64,000 nt of DNA from SIG603 sp964370115. Its GTDB lineage: Bacteria; Bacillota; Clostridia; Oscillospirales; Acutalibacteraceae. This document shows positions 33,080 through 41,497 of this stretch, one piece after another. The DNA is taken from contig CAYJIA010000001.1 of NCBI GenBank assembly GCA_964370115.1, positions 21,978 to 85,977 of the forward strand, given 5' to 3'. The translations under genes were made by a program, and so were the position numbers. Below the pieces are notes generated by a model that ran no database searches, had not been told where the DNA came from, and saw only the letters and a program-made list of their open reading frames with translations. How positions within the stretch are numbered: position 1 is the first letter of the stretch; every line of letters starts with the position of its first letter.

Positions 33080-34239
33080 ATAAAAAAATCGCCTCCCAAA
33101 TTTTTATATTCCTCCCAAAAATTCGGGTAAGATTTTTCCACACACTGTGCGCCCTTTATTGTTACGTCACCACTCGCTCTTGTCGCTGCTATGGCAAGCA
33201 TCATGGCAATTCTATGGTCATTATGACCGTCTACTATGCCACCATTTAAGTTTTTCACTCCATTTATAACAAGCTCGTCCTCAAGTTCTTCAATATTTGC
33301 TCCAAGCTTATTAAGCTCACAAGTGACTGTTTGTAGCCTGTCACTTTCTTTAATCCTTAGCCTTGCCGCATTTGTAAGCCTTGTTATTTGTCCGTCTCGA
33401 AGTGCTGCAAAAAGTGCCAGCGCAGGCACTAAATCGGGGCACTGACTGACATCAAGTACTACTTCACCGTTTTTTGAGAGTTTTTCACAATAATCAATAA
33501 TGCACTTGTCACCCTGTAAAGATTTATCATTTAAACCATTTACCGACAACTCACTTCCCAAATGTTTAGCAACAAACCAAAATGCCGACTGCGAGTAATC
33601 ACCCTCGACCATCATGTCTATTGCCTTATAACTTTGATTTCCTTTTATTTTATATAAGTCTTCATCTTCTTCTATAGTGACAGCAAACTTATCGAGCACA
33701 TCAATCGTCATGTCTACATAGCCCTTAGACTCTAGTGTGCTTGTAACTTTAATCACACTGTCACCGTCTATTAAAGGCAAGGCGTATAAAAGCCCTGTTA
33801 TAAACTGAGAAGAAACATTTCCAGCAAGACTATATTTACCCGACGTAAGCTCGCCCTTTACCTCTAGCTTATTATCATATGCTTTATAGGATATATTTTT
33901 TTCATCAAAAATATCAAAATAAGGTTTTTGAGGTCTTTGCATTAAAAGACCTCCACCCGTAAACACCGCACCGCCACACAAGGCAAGTGCTATTGGTATT
34001 AAAAACCTTAATGTCGAGCCCGATTCATTACACTCAAGCAGTGGCATATCGCCTTTTTTTGCATTTTTTAGTGCTTTCATACAATTTAATGTAGCCTCTA
34101 TATCTTTTGAAAAAGCTAGATTTGACACTTTTCCTGCACCTGCAAGCTCTGATGCAATTATCGCCCTATGCGCCTGCGATTTTGAGGCAGGCACAGTTAT
34201 TTTTCCGCTTAAAAGTTTAGGATTTATACTTATATCCAT
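33067..34239 (-). CDS. aroA: 3-phosphoshikimate 1-carboxyvinyltransferase (EPSP synthase)
   Basis: Joins shikimate 3-phosphate and PEP to EPSP. About 390 residues. The N-terminal substrate motif PASKSQAHRAIIASELAGAG is visible, then NESGSTLRFLIPIALA, GDYSQSAFWFVA, LRIKESDRLQ and DGHNDHRIAMMLAIAA. ATGs at 34248 and 34239 are both in frame; AGGAAG spacing favours 34239. It follows the DAHP synthase gene by about a dozen bases. Confidence 0.96.
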   Translation of the reverse strand: MDISINPKLLSGKITVPASKSQAHRAIIASELAGAGKVSNLAFSKDIEATLNCMKALKNAKKGDMPLLECNESGSTLRFLIPIALALCGGAVFTGGGLLMQRPQKPYFDIFDEKNISYKAYDNKLEVKGELTSGKYSLAGNVSSQFITGLLYALPLIDGDSVIKVTSTLESKGYVDMTIDVLDKFAVTIEEDEDLYKIKGNQSYKAIDMMVEGDYSQSAFWFVAKHLGSELSVNGLNDKSLQGDKCIIDYCEKLSKNGEVVLDVSQCPDLVPALALFAALRDGQITRLTNAARLRIKESDRLQTVTCELNKLGANIEELEDELVINGVKNLNGGIVDGHNDHRIAMMLAIAATRASGDVTIKGAQCVEKSYPNFWEEYKNLGGDFFICQN

Positions 34240-34252
34240 AACATACACTTCC

Positions 34253-35266
34253 TTACATTTTCATGTCCATTATTTTAGCAATAGCCGATACCTTTTGCAT
34301 CATCATTTCAAATTTAATAGGTGTTAAAGATTGTTGTCCGTCGCATTTAGCGTTTTCTGGATCATTATGCACCTCTATCATAAGGCCATCGGCTCCTGCC
34401 GCTACTGCCGCCATTGCAAGAGGTTCTACCATCCAGTACATGCCTGCCGAGTGAGATGGATCTATTACTATTGGCAAATGGCTCATACTCTTTACTGCAG
34501 GAATTGCTGACACATCAAGTGTATTTCTTGTAAAAGTCTCAAATGTTCTAATACCGCGCTCGCATAAAATTACATTTTCGTTTCCTTCTGCCATAATATA
34601 CTCTGCAGACATTATCCACTCTTCATAACTGTTTGCAAGACCCCTTTTTAAAAGAATAGTCTTAGAAGTTTTACCCACTTCTTTAAGCAAATCAAAGTTT
34701 TGCATATTTCTTGCACCAATTTGAATAACATCTACTTTTTCTTCAAAAATATCGCAGTATTTTGGGCTCATAATTTCTGTAACTATCGGTAGTCCGCTTG
34801 CTTTTTTTGCCTCTAATAATAGGTCTAAGCCCTCTGTTCCCATGCCTTGGAAAGAATATGGAGAAGTACGAGGTTTAAACGCGCCACCTCTAAACAGTTT
34901 TGCTCCTGTTTGTTTAACGCTGTCGGCAACAGAAATAATTTGCTCTCTTGACTCAACTGAGCAAGGCCCTGCTATAACAGAGAAGTTTCCACCACCGATT
35001 TTTGCATCTCCTACTTTAATTATAGTGTCTTCTGGGTGGAATTTTCTATTTGCCTTTTTATAAGGCTCTTGAACACGCATTACTCTTTCAACGTGTGGAA
35101 TGATAGAAATTTTATTGATATCAAGCGATGTTGTGTCGCCTACAAGCCCTAAAATAGAGCAACCAATTCCATTTGTAATCGCAACACTAAGCCCTCTGTC
35201 CTCAAACTTTTTAACAAGGCTTTGAATTTCTTCTTCTTTTGTCCCCGGTTTCATTACTATTACCAT
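34253..35266 (-). CDS. aroF: 3-deoxy-7-phosphoheptulonate (DAHP) synthase, type I-beta
   Basis: First enzyme of the shikimate pathway, condensing PEP and erythrose 4-phosphate. 337 residues: an N-terminal ferredoxin-like domain (about 1-70, MVIVMKPGTKEEEIQSLVKK) and the barrel domain with VIAGPCSVESREQI, FRGGAFKPRTSPYSFQG, ARNMQNFDLLKEVG and VIDPSHSAG. The upstream in-frame ATG at 35314 lies inside the attenuator hairpin; the ATG at 35266 has GGAGAAG before it and is the start. First structural gene of the operon, controlled by the leader at 35293-35474. Confidence 0.95.
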   Translation of the reverse strand: MVIVMKPGTKEEEIQSLVKKFEDRGLSVAITNGIGCSILGLVGDTTSLDINKISIIPHVERVMRVQEPYKKANRKFHPEDTIIKVGDAKIGGGNFSVIAGPCSVESREQIISVADSVKQTGAKLFRGGAFKPRTSPYSFQGMGTEGLDLLLEAKKASGLPIVTEIMSPKYCDIFEEKVDVIQIGARNMQNFDLLKEVGKTSKTILLKRGLANSYEEWIMSAEYIMAEGNENVILCERGIRTFETFTRNTLDVSAIPAVKSMSHLPIVIDPSHSAGMYWMVEPLAMAAVAAGADGLMIEVHNDPENAKCDGQQSLTPIKFEMMMQKVSAIAKIMDMKM

Positions 35267-35292
35267 AATCTCTTCTCCTTTAAAATAATTTT

Positions 35293-35338
35293 GAATAAAA
35301 TAAAAGACACCCATTAATTTATAAAATCAATGAGTGCC
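35293..35338 (-). terminator. Attenuator terminator in front of aroF
   Basis: On the minus strand GGCACTCATTGATTT, short loop TAT, AAATTAATGGGTGTC (15 pairs with four G-T wobbles), then TTTTATTTTATT: an intrinsic terminator located between the leader peptide and aroF. The 5' arm ACTCATT can instead pair with an AATGGGT just after the leader stop codon; the 3' arm of the terminator contains the same AATGGGT, so the two structures exclude each other. Confidence 0.85.
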
Positions 35339-35369
35339 AAAAATTAACTAATATTAGTCTTATACCCAT

Positions 35370-35474
35370 TCACTTTATAGCCTTAAATTTTTCCACGCCA
35401 AAAAAGCCGTAGCCCATAAATCGTGCACAGCTTGTATAGAAAAATGAAGTTTTAGCTATAATAGCGTTTAGCAT
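35370..35474 (-). CDS. Phe/Tyr-rich leader peptide of the aromatic operon
   Basis: A 34-codon open frame not previously resolvable as a normal gene: ATG at 35474, TGA at 35370-35372, with AAGGAG (35482-35487) 7 bases ahead of the start. The peptide has six Phe and two Tyr, arranged as FFY at 11-13, F19, Y22, FF at 24-25 and F30. It lies between a strong promoter and a terminator that precedes aroF. Leader peptides enriched in the end-product amino acid are the sensing part of transcription attenuators (known for trp, phe, his, leu). The inference is that slow Phe/Tyr codon reading lets RNA polymerase pass the terminator. No T-box features were seen. Confidence 0.8.
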   Translation of the reverse strand: MLNAIIAKTSFFYTSCARFMGYGFFGVEKFKAIK

Positions 35475-35507
35475 AAGTTTTCTCCTTGTGTATCTCTAAT
35501 ATGTATT

Positions 35508-35536
35508 ATTATACAATAAAAACTAATAAAATGCAA
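35508..35536 (-). promoter_or_regulatory. Promoter of the aromatic amino acid operon
   Basis: Minus strand TTGCAT (35531-35536), 17-base spacer, TATAAT (35508-35513); the leader ATG follows about 33 bases after the -10. Confidence 0.85.
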
Positions 35537-35544
35537 GTGTTTTT

Positions 35545-36756
35545 TTATTTAACGAAAATTGCCGTCTCATCATATTTATCAATAAGTATTTCTGTACTTA
35601 ACATTTTCTCTAAATCTTCTAACGAAAAAGCCCTGCCTGAGACTGTTCCGTTTTTTTCACCTTTTGGATCGTCAAGCTCAAGTTTTTCACCGTTTTTATA
35701 GACTATAAAATCTTTGTAGTAGCTGTTTTCGTAAACAATTAATTCTGCCTCAAACTCATCGCCGTTTACAGTCCATTTTGCTTTCCAGTCAGTGGTACTC
35801 TCATACTCACCACCTAAAAACTCAACTATGTCCTTAAAGCTCTCTTTATGCCAGTAATTATACTCCTCTATGCTGTCTTGGCATGGATCAAGCTGATCTA
35901 TCCAGTATTTTTCATCATCTGAATTATAGCTAAAGTTCAAACTGCCCTCGAATGAATCATATGGAATTTGTGCGAGCCATAAAGACTTTGGTGGATATTT
36001 ATCGAGTATTTCATCAGGAAGCGAGTAAATTGTCTCATTTCCTTTTTTCCTATCGTCTTTTATTATATACACAAGTTCTCTTTCAATAAGTGTAAAATAT
36101 TCTTCAGCCGTATACTGTATTTCTTCTTTTGTTGAAATAGGCGCACGCGCAATTGTATATTGATATCCGTTTTCCCACTCTCCGTCAACAACTTCATAGC
36201 CTTCTGCATTTGGTTTTAGCTGAACAGTAACTTCATAGCCGTCTCTAGCTAAGCTTCCGTAGCTCCAATTTTCATAGTCAATGTCAAAGTTTAAGAGTGC
36301 GTCAATTTCTTCAATTGCCTTTGCGGTCGCTTCAAACTGATTATAGTCATTTAAATGAAGTATTAAACCTTCCTCAAACCAATAATCAAAAATTCCATAT
36401 GATTTTAAAATATCTTCTATACCCTCACTATTATAATCTATCATAGTGTTTATATAGTTATCGCTAATTTTTTTCTCGTAAAAAATCGTTTCTCCACTTA
36501 CAAAGTTCACATGCCCCGTATAGTCAAAAACAGAAAATTCTATACCATTATCGTCTACAAAAACAAATTCAAACATCATGTTTTCTTCTTCGCTATCATC
36601 AGGATAAGCGAGTTCCTCTAAAAGAACAATATCGTAGCCAAATACCCTATTTGCATAGCTTAAAACTTCGTCTCTAGTATAGTAAACTGGCTTAACCGAG
36701 CAGGCTGTAAGGCTTAAAAAAGCCAAAATAACAATTAAAAATATAACTTTTTTCAT
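35545..36756 (-). CDS. Predicted lipoprotein of unknown function
   Basis: 403 residues. The N-terminus is a lipoprotein signal peptide ending in LTAC with Cys19, so it should be a substrate of the LspA encoded in this window. The mature part is acidic and rich in Tyr, Glu and Asp, with no motif I recognise. It may hold two repeats of an alpha/beta fold (YEVTVQLKPNAEGYEVVDGE and FEAELIVYENSYYKDFIVYK both look like edge strands). GGGGG precedes the ATG. Divergent from ung. Confidence 0.7.
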   Translation of the reverse strand: MKKVIFLIVILAFLSLTACSVKPVYYTRDEVLSYANRVFGYDIVLLEELAYPDDSEEENMMFEFVFVDDNGIEFSVFDYTGHVNFVSGETIFYEKKISDNYINTMIDYNSEGIEDILKSYGIFDYWFEEGLILHLNDYNQFEATAKAIEEIDALLNFDIDYENWSYGSLARDGYEVTVQLKPNAEGYEVVDGEWENGYQYTIARAPISTKEEIQYTAEEYFTLIERELVYIIKDDRKKGNETIYSLPDEILDKYPPKSLWLAQIPYDSFEGSLNFSYNSDDEKYWIDQLDPCQDSIEEYNYWHKESFKDIVEFLGGEYESTTDWKAKWTVNGDEFEAELIVYENSYYKDFIVYKNGEKLELDDPKGEKNGTVSGRAFSLEDLEKMLSTEILIDKYDETAIFVK

Positions 36757-36828
36757 AGCTACCCCCTAAAATCAATTACATAAATTATATAACACCCTCA
36801 AACTTATGTCAATTCAATTAATAAACAG

Positions 36829-36858
36829 TTGACGGATGCAATTAAAATCTGATATTAT
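36829..36858 (+). promoter_or_regulatory. Promoter of ung
   Basis: TTGACG (36829-36834), 18-base spacer, TATTAT (36853-36858), with the ung ATG at 36893 preceded by GAGG. Confidence 0.7.
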
Positions 36859-36892
36859 ATTAAGGTGAAAATCCACATTTTATGAGGTTATA

Positions 36893-37561
36893 ATGGTAAA
36901 GATTGATAATGACTGGGACGAGATTTTAAGTGAGGAGTTTAAAAAGGACTACTACTTAAAGCTTCGGGCTTTTTTAAAAACTGAATATAGAAGTCAAATA
37001 ATATATCCACCTATGCACGACATTTTTAATGCCTTAAGACTTACTTCTTGTAGTGACACAAAGGTCGTCATTTTAGGACAAGACCCATATCACGGTAAAA
37101 ACCAGGCACATGGGCTTAGTTTTTCTGTAAAAGATGGTGTGGCACTTCCACCATCATTAAAAAATATTTACAAAGAAATTGAAAGTGAATATAATATAAA
37201 AATGCCACGAACGGGTGAACTTACAAACTGGGCAAGGCAGGGAGTATTACTATTAAACACTGCGCTTACCGTGCGCGAGGGCATGGCAAATTCTCACAAG
37301 GGCAAGGGTTGGGAAACCCTTACAGATGAAATAATCATTAAATTAAACGAAAACGAAAACCCAAAAGTATTTTTACTTTGGGGTGCAAATGCAAGAAGCA
37401 AGGCGAAATTTATTACTAATAAAAATCACCTTGTTTTACAAAGTGTTCATCCGTCTCCACTTTCAGCACACGGAGGTTTTTTCGGTTGCAATCACTTTAA
37501 GCTTGCAAATCAATTTTTAGCCGACAACTCAGTTACAAAAATTGAGTGGGATAAATTATAA
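36893..37561 (+). CDS. ung: Uracil-DNA glycosylase, family 1
   Basis: Removes uracil from DNA to start base excision repair. 222 residues with all family-1 motifs: the water-activating GQDPYHGKNQAHGLSFS, the uracil-binding LLLNTALTVREG, and the DNA-intercalating loop HPSPLSAHGGFFGC with its catalytic His. Normal length. The downstream aldo/keto reductase gene follows after 15 bases with its own GGAG site, so the two may be co-transcribed. Confidence 0.97.
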   Translation: MVKIDNDWDEILSEEFKKDYYLKLRAFLKTEYRSQIIYPPMHDIFNALRLTSCSDTKVVILGQDPYHGKNQAHGLSFSVKDGVALPPSLKNIYKEIESEYNIKMPRTGELTNWARQGVLLLNTALTVREGMANSHKGKGWETLTDEIIIKLNENENPKVFLLWGANARSKAKFITNKNHLVLQSVHPSPLSAHGGFFGCNHFKLANQFLADNSVTKIEWDKL

Positions 37562-37576
37562 AAGGAGTTATGAATT

Positions 37577-38599
37577 ATGAGGAAAGTCGTACTTGGAAGA
37601 ACAAATATTGAGGTAAACTTTAATGGATTTGGCGTTTTGCCTATTCAAAGAGTTCCCCTAGATGAAGCAAAAACTATTTTGCAAAAAGCTTATAATAACG
37701 GTATAAATTTTTATGATACCGCTAGGGCTTATAGCGACAGTGAGGAAAAAATCGGACACGCTTTAAGCGACGTCAGAGAGAAAATTATTATAGCAACAAA
37801 AACTGCCTCTACAACACCAGAAGGCATAAAAAAAGACCTTGAAACAAGCCTTAAACTGCTTAAAACAGATTATATTGATATTTATCAGTTCCACAATCCA
37901 AGTTTTTGCCCGAAACCAGGTGATGGCACAGGCGCTTATGAGGCTATGCTAGAGGCTAAAGAACAAGGTAAAATTCGCCATATCTCTATAACAAACCATA
38001 GAATAGCAGTCGCTATCGAAGCTGTGGAATCAGGGCTTTATGACACACTTCAGTTCCCATTTTCTTATTTAGCAGATGAAACAGAAATTGAACTTGTAAA
38101 ACTATGTAAGGAGAAAAACATAGGATTTATTTGCATGAAAGCGCTTTCTGGCGGACTTATAAACGACTCTGCAACTGCTTATGCTTACCTATCACAGTTT
38201 GATAATGTACTTCCTATTTGGGGTATGCAAAAAGAGAGCGAGTTAGACGAATTTTTAGCCCATCAAGAAAACGAGCCTGTCATGACTAAAGAAAGAGTCG
38301 ATTTTGTCGCAAAAGAAAGACTTGAGCTTTGTGGCGAATTTTGTCGTGCCTGCGGATACTGCCTACCATGTCCTGCAAATATCGACATACCAACTGCTGC
38401 AAGAATGTCACTTCTTCTTCGTCGTGCACCAACAACAGGTTTTGTGACTGACGAGGGCAAAGAAAAAATGTTTAAAATAAAAGACTGCATCGACTGTCAA
38501 AACTGTTCTAGTCACTGTCCATACGGACTAGACACACCAAATCTTTTAAGAAGAAATTTAAAAGATTACGAGAATTTCATTGAGAAAAATAAAGCTTAA
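37577..38599 (+). CDS. Aldo/keto reductase with C-terminal Fe-S cluster domain
   Basis: 340 residues. Residues about 1-260 are an aldo/keto reductase barrel with catalytic Asp/Tyr in NFYDTARAYSDSEEKIG, a Lys in IATKTAS and HisxxAsn-like QFHNPSFC. The C-terminal region holds two cysteine clusters, CGEFCRACGYCLPCP and CIDCQNCSSHCPYG, typical of a ferredoxin-like 4Fe-4S domain. Such fused enzymes are common in anaerobes; electron supply from ferredoxin rather than NADPH is possible. The substrate is unknown. Confidence 0.88.
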   Translation: MRKVVLGRTNIEVNFNGFGVLPIQRVPLDEAKTILQKAYNNGINFYDTARAYSDSEEKIGHALSDVREKIIIATKTASTTPEGIKKDLETSLKLLKTDYIDIYQFHNPSFCPKPGDGTGAYEAMLEAKEQGKIRHISITNHRIAVAIEAVESGLYDTLQFPFSYLADETEIELVKLCKEKNIGFICMKALSGGLINDSATAYAYLSQFDNVLPIWGMQKESELDEFLAHQENEPVMTKERVDFVAKERLELCGEFCRACGYCLPCPANIDIPTAARMSLLLRRAPTTGFVTDEGKEKMFKIKDCIDCQNCSSHCPYGLDTPNLLRRNLKDYENFIEKNKA

Positions 38600-38613
38600 A
38601 TTTGATTGTTAGT

Positions 38614-38790
38614 AAAAGCTTTACTCAATTTTTCTCGAAAAATTGCGGTTTCAAAAGGCAGAGCCTTTGTCGCTTTTCGCAAAAAGCGACATCTTATCCT
38701 AAGAAGAGCTTTTTTGAAGGTGAATTTTTGCACAAAGTGCAAAAAGAGGAGCCTTTTAGGAAACATTTTTTGCCACAGAGACTTATTGAC
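38614..38790 (+). repeat. Dispersed hairpin element, copy C
   Basis: Third copy of the element at 29972 and 30856. It begins AAAAGCTTTACTC and has the same series of stem-loops: CAATTTTTC/GAAAAATTG, AAAGGC-AGA-GCCTTT, GTCGCTTTT/AAAAGCGAC, then TTTTTGCAC-AAA-GTGCAAAAA. It is downstream of the aldo/keto reductase, directly before a terminator. Confidence 0.85.
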
Positions 38791-38795
38791 AGCAT

Positions 38796-38826
38796 AAAAA
38801 AAGACGACCTTGTGGCCGTCTTTTTT
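38796..38826. terminator. Terminator between the aldo/keto reductase and DHH genes
   Basis: AAAAAAGACG.CC, loop TTGT, GG.CGTCTTTTTT with one internal mismatch, between convergent genes. A- and T-runs on both sides allow use in both directions. Confidence 0.82.
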
Positions 38827-38827
38827 C

Positions 38828-39739
38828 TTATGCATTCACAAGTTCACCTAATAAACTCGTAATTTTCTCTTCCATGACTTCATCGTCAAACTGACAAGTA
38901 CCTACGGCCTTGTGTCCTCCACCGCCGTATTTTAGCATAAGGCTACCTACATCAACATTCGATGTGCGATTTAGTACTGAGTAACCTACAGCACAGCTAC
39001 AGCCCTTGCCACCGCGTCCGCTTACTATCCACACGGAAATATTTTGCTCTGGATATAGGCTGTATATTAGGAAACGGTTTCCTGAATATATTGTCTCAAG
39101 TCCACGCAAATCGCTTATGATAACATCTTTTTCTACACGTGTATGCGCCTTTACCATTTCAATAAATTTTTTATTTTGATCCCAGTATATTTCTACACGC
39201 TCTTTTACATCTGGAAGCTCCATCATTTCTTCTATGCTCATAGTCAAACAGCAGTCTATAAGTTTTTCCATTAAAGCGTAGTTTGAAATTGTGAAGTTTC
39301 TCCATCTGCCAAGGCCTGTTCTTGGATCCATTAAATAGCCCATTAAAATCCAGCCGTCTGGATTTTGAACCTCGTCAATAGTAAGGTCGGCAGAGTCAAC
39401 TTTGTCGACCGCCCACATCATTTTTTCAAGATTCGGGAAAGTTTCTGCGCCACCGTAGTATTCATAAATAATCCTAGCACATGACGGTGCAATTCTGCTT
39501 TCACCTTTGTATTTTCCCTCAAGCGCTACTCTCTCGTGCTCGCTTGAGTGATGGTCAAACCAAAGTCCACAGCCCTCAACATAAGGAACATTTGCAAGAC
39601 AGTCGTCCTCTGTAATCTCTACAAGTCCGTCTTGTAAATCTTTAGGATGCGCAAAAGTCCAGTGGTCAATTATGCCAGCTGCTTTTAAAAGTGCTGCGCA
39701 GGCTAGTCCATCAAAGTCTGATCTTGTTACTAATCTCAT
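38828..39739 (-). CDS. DHH-family phosphoesterase
   Basis: 303 residues with the DHH/DHHA1 layout: the N-terminal metal motif TRSDFDGLACAALL, the DHH motif in LWFDHHSSEHE, an Asp in MWAVDKVDSADL and the C-terminal GGGGHKAVGTCQF of the DHHA1 part. Related families hydrolyse polyphosphate or short nucleic acids (pApA, nanoRNA). The length and the LWFDHHSSEHE form are those of the single-subunit exopolyphosphatase-like group, but the substrate is not certain. GGAGG before the ATG; monocistronic. Confidence 0.85.
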   Translation of the reverse strand: MRLVTRSDFDGLACAALLKAAGIIDHWTFAHPKDLQDGLVEITEDDCLANVPYVEGCGLWFDHHSSEHERVALEGKYKGESRIAPSCARIIYEYYGGAETFPNLEKMMWAVDKVDSADLTIDEVQNPDGWILMGYLMDPRTGLGRWRNFTISNYALMEKLIDCCLTMSIEEMMELPDVKERVEIYWDQNKKFIEMVKAHTRVEKDVIISDLRGLETIYSGNRFLIYSLYPEQNISVWIVSGRGGKGCSCAVGYSVLNRTSNVDVGSLMLKYGGGGHKAVGTCQFDDEVMEEKITSLLGELVNA

Positions 39740-39904
39740 ATATATACCTCCAAATTTATTATTATATTCATTTATAATATTGTATCACGTTAATTTTAAA
39801 ACTTCAATACCATTTTTCTTAATAAAGTAAAATTTGTTACAAACATTTTGCAGTTTTTAGCCTCTTGACTAATGGATTTTTATCACAGCTTAGTAATACC
39901 ATAA

Positions 39905-41485
39905 CTAAAGCATATACTTATTCAATATCATCTGGGCACATTTAATTCCGTCTACTGCGGCAGAAGTTATTCCGCCTGCGTATCCAGCACCCTCACCACA
40001 CGGGTAAAAACCCTTTATGCTAAGGCACTCAAGTTCCTCATTCCTCAAAATTCTTACAGGTGACGAGCTTCTAGTTTCTGGGCCTGTTAAAACTGCGTCG
40101 GGCATATCAAATCCGTTTAGCTTTCTGCCAAACATTTTTATCCCCTCTTTCATCGCCTCGCTCACAAACGCTGGTAAAAGTTTGTTTAAATCGCAAAAAC
40201 TTGTTCCGGGTTGATAGCTAGGCGTTACATCGCCAAAGGACTTACTCTCTCTATCATTTAAAAAGTCTTCAACCCTTTGTGTCGGTGCATTGTAATTCCT
40301 TCCAGCCATTATATAGCCCTTACTCTCTAAGTCTTGTTGAAAATACATTCCTGCCAGTACATCGTCACTTTTAAAGTCTTCGGGATTTACTCCCACAAGA
40401 AGTGCACTGTTACTGTTTTGTGCATCTCTCAAAAAGTTACTCATTCCATTTGTCACAACCATATTTTCCTCTGAACTCGAGGCTACTACATAGCCACCCG
40501 GACACATGCAAAAGCTGTAAACTCCCCTACCGTTTTTAAGTTTTGCAGAAAGTTTATAGTCTGCAGTGGGCAAATCACTATGAAAACTGCCATACTGTGC
40601 CTTGTTTATAAGCTCTGCCCTGTGCTCTATTCTAGCGCCTACCGAAAAAGCCTTTTGCTCCATAGGGATTTTCTCTCCCGAGAGCATTTTAAATGTATCC
40701 CTTGCGCTGTGTCCTATGGCAAAAATCACATTTTCGCAGTCGTATATAATTTCTTTGTTTGATATTGATACTTTTATTCTTTTTATTTTATTATCAGAAG
40801 TGTTAAGTCCCGTGACTAAAGCGTTAAAATTGACTTCTCCGCCTAGACTTATTATCTCTTCTCTAATATTTCTTACCGCGTCAGAAAGTTTATCTGTGCC
40901 AACATGAGGTTTTGCATCGTACAAAATCTCTTTTGGCGCGCCGTGACTTACCAGCTCCTTTAAAACCAGTTTAATCCTTGCATCTTTTATTCCAGTATTT
41001 AGTTTTCCATCAGAAAACGTTCCTGCGCCGCCCTCACCAAACTGTACATTTGAGTTTGTATTTAACTTTCGGTCTTCCCAAAAATTTTGCACATCTTTTT
41101 TTCTTGTTTCTACATCTGCACCACGCTCAAAAACTATCGGTCTCATGCCTGCCCTTGCTAAAATAAGCGAGGCGAAAATACCCGCAGGACCAAAGCCTAC
41201 AACAATAGGCCTTAACTCAGGTTTGCGTACTTTTGGTATGAAAAACTCGAGTTTTTGTGCTGGCGAGACGCTTTTTCGCTTTAAATACTTATCCTCGTTT
41301 TTCACGTTTATATCAACTGTATAAATATATTTAATATCCTGCTTTTTTCTTGCATCAATTGATTTTTTTACAATATCATAACTTAAAATTTCGTCAATAC
41401 TCGCGCCTATATTTTTGCAAAGCTTTTTAAGTACATCTCTTTCTTCATGTTTCACTTTAACGGTTATGTCGCTTATTCTTAACAA
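39905..41485 (-). CDS. FAD-dependent dehydrogenase, COG2509 type
   Basis: 526 residues. The FAD-binding loop VVGFGPAGIFASLILARAG starts near residue 96 after an N-terminal domain with a KVKHEERDVLKKLCK start. QFGEGGAGTFSDGKLNTG is a hallmark of the COG2509 family of uncharacterised FAD dehydrogenases. C-terminal CGEGAGYAGGITSAAVDGIKCA completes the FAD fold. TTG start with GGAAG. It is followed upstream by another flavoprotein gene, 12 bases away. Physiological reaction unknown. Confidence 0.88.
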   Translation of the reverse strand: MLRISDITVKVKHEERDVLKKLCKNIGASIDEILSYDIVKKSIDARKKQDIKYIYTVDINVKNEDKYLKRKSVSPAQKLEFFIPKVRKPELRPIVVGFGPAGIFASLILARAGMRPIVFERGADVETRKKDVQNFWEDRKLNTNSNVQFGEGGAGTFSDGKLNTGIKDARIKLVLKELVSHGAPKEILYDAKPHVGTDKLSDAVRNIREEIISLGGEVNFNALVTGLNTSDNKIKRIKVSISNKEIIYDCENVIFAIGHSARDTFKMLSGEKIPMEQKAFSVGARIEHRAELINKAQYGSFHSDLPTADYKLSAKLKNGRGVYSFCMCPGGYVVASSSEENMVVTNGMSNFLRDAQNSNSALLVGVNPEDFKSDDVLAGMYFQQDLESKGYIMAGRNYNAPTQRVEDFLNDRESKSFGDVTPSYQPGTSFCDLNKLLPAFVSEAMKEGIKMFGRKLNGFDMPDAVLTGPETRSSSPVRILRNEELECLSIKGFYPCGEGAGYAGGITSAAVDGIKCAQMILNKYML

Positions 41486-41497
41486 AATTTCACTTCC

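Noticed and set aside
30951..35266. Complete shikimate pathway operon
   Set aside because: aroB, aroC and aroK are not in the window; only DAHP synthase, EPSP synthase, prephenate dehydratase, AroQ and AroE are present.
35293..35536. T-box riboswitch in front of aroF
   Set aside because: The leader is too short, there is no specifier loop or T-box sequence, and a leader peptide with its own ribosome site is present.
38596..38835. Minus-strand frame through dispersed element copy C, sharing the peptide KALPFETAIFREKLSKAF with the same strand of copy A (29908-30117)
   Set aside because: The shared peptide only reflects the shared repeat. No ribosome site, and changes between copies preserve hairpins (paired positions) rather than codons.
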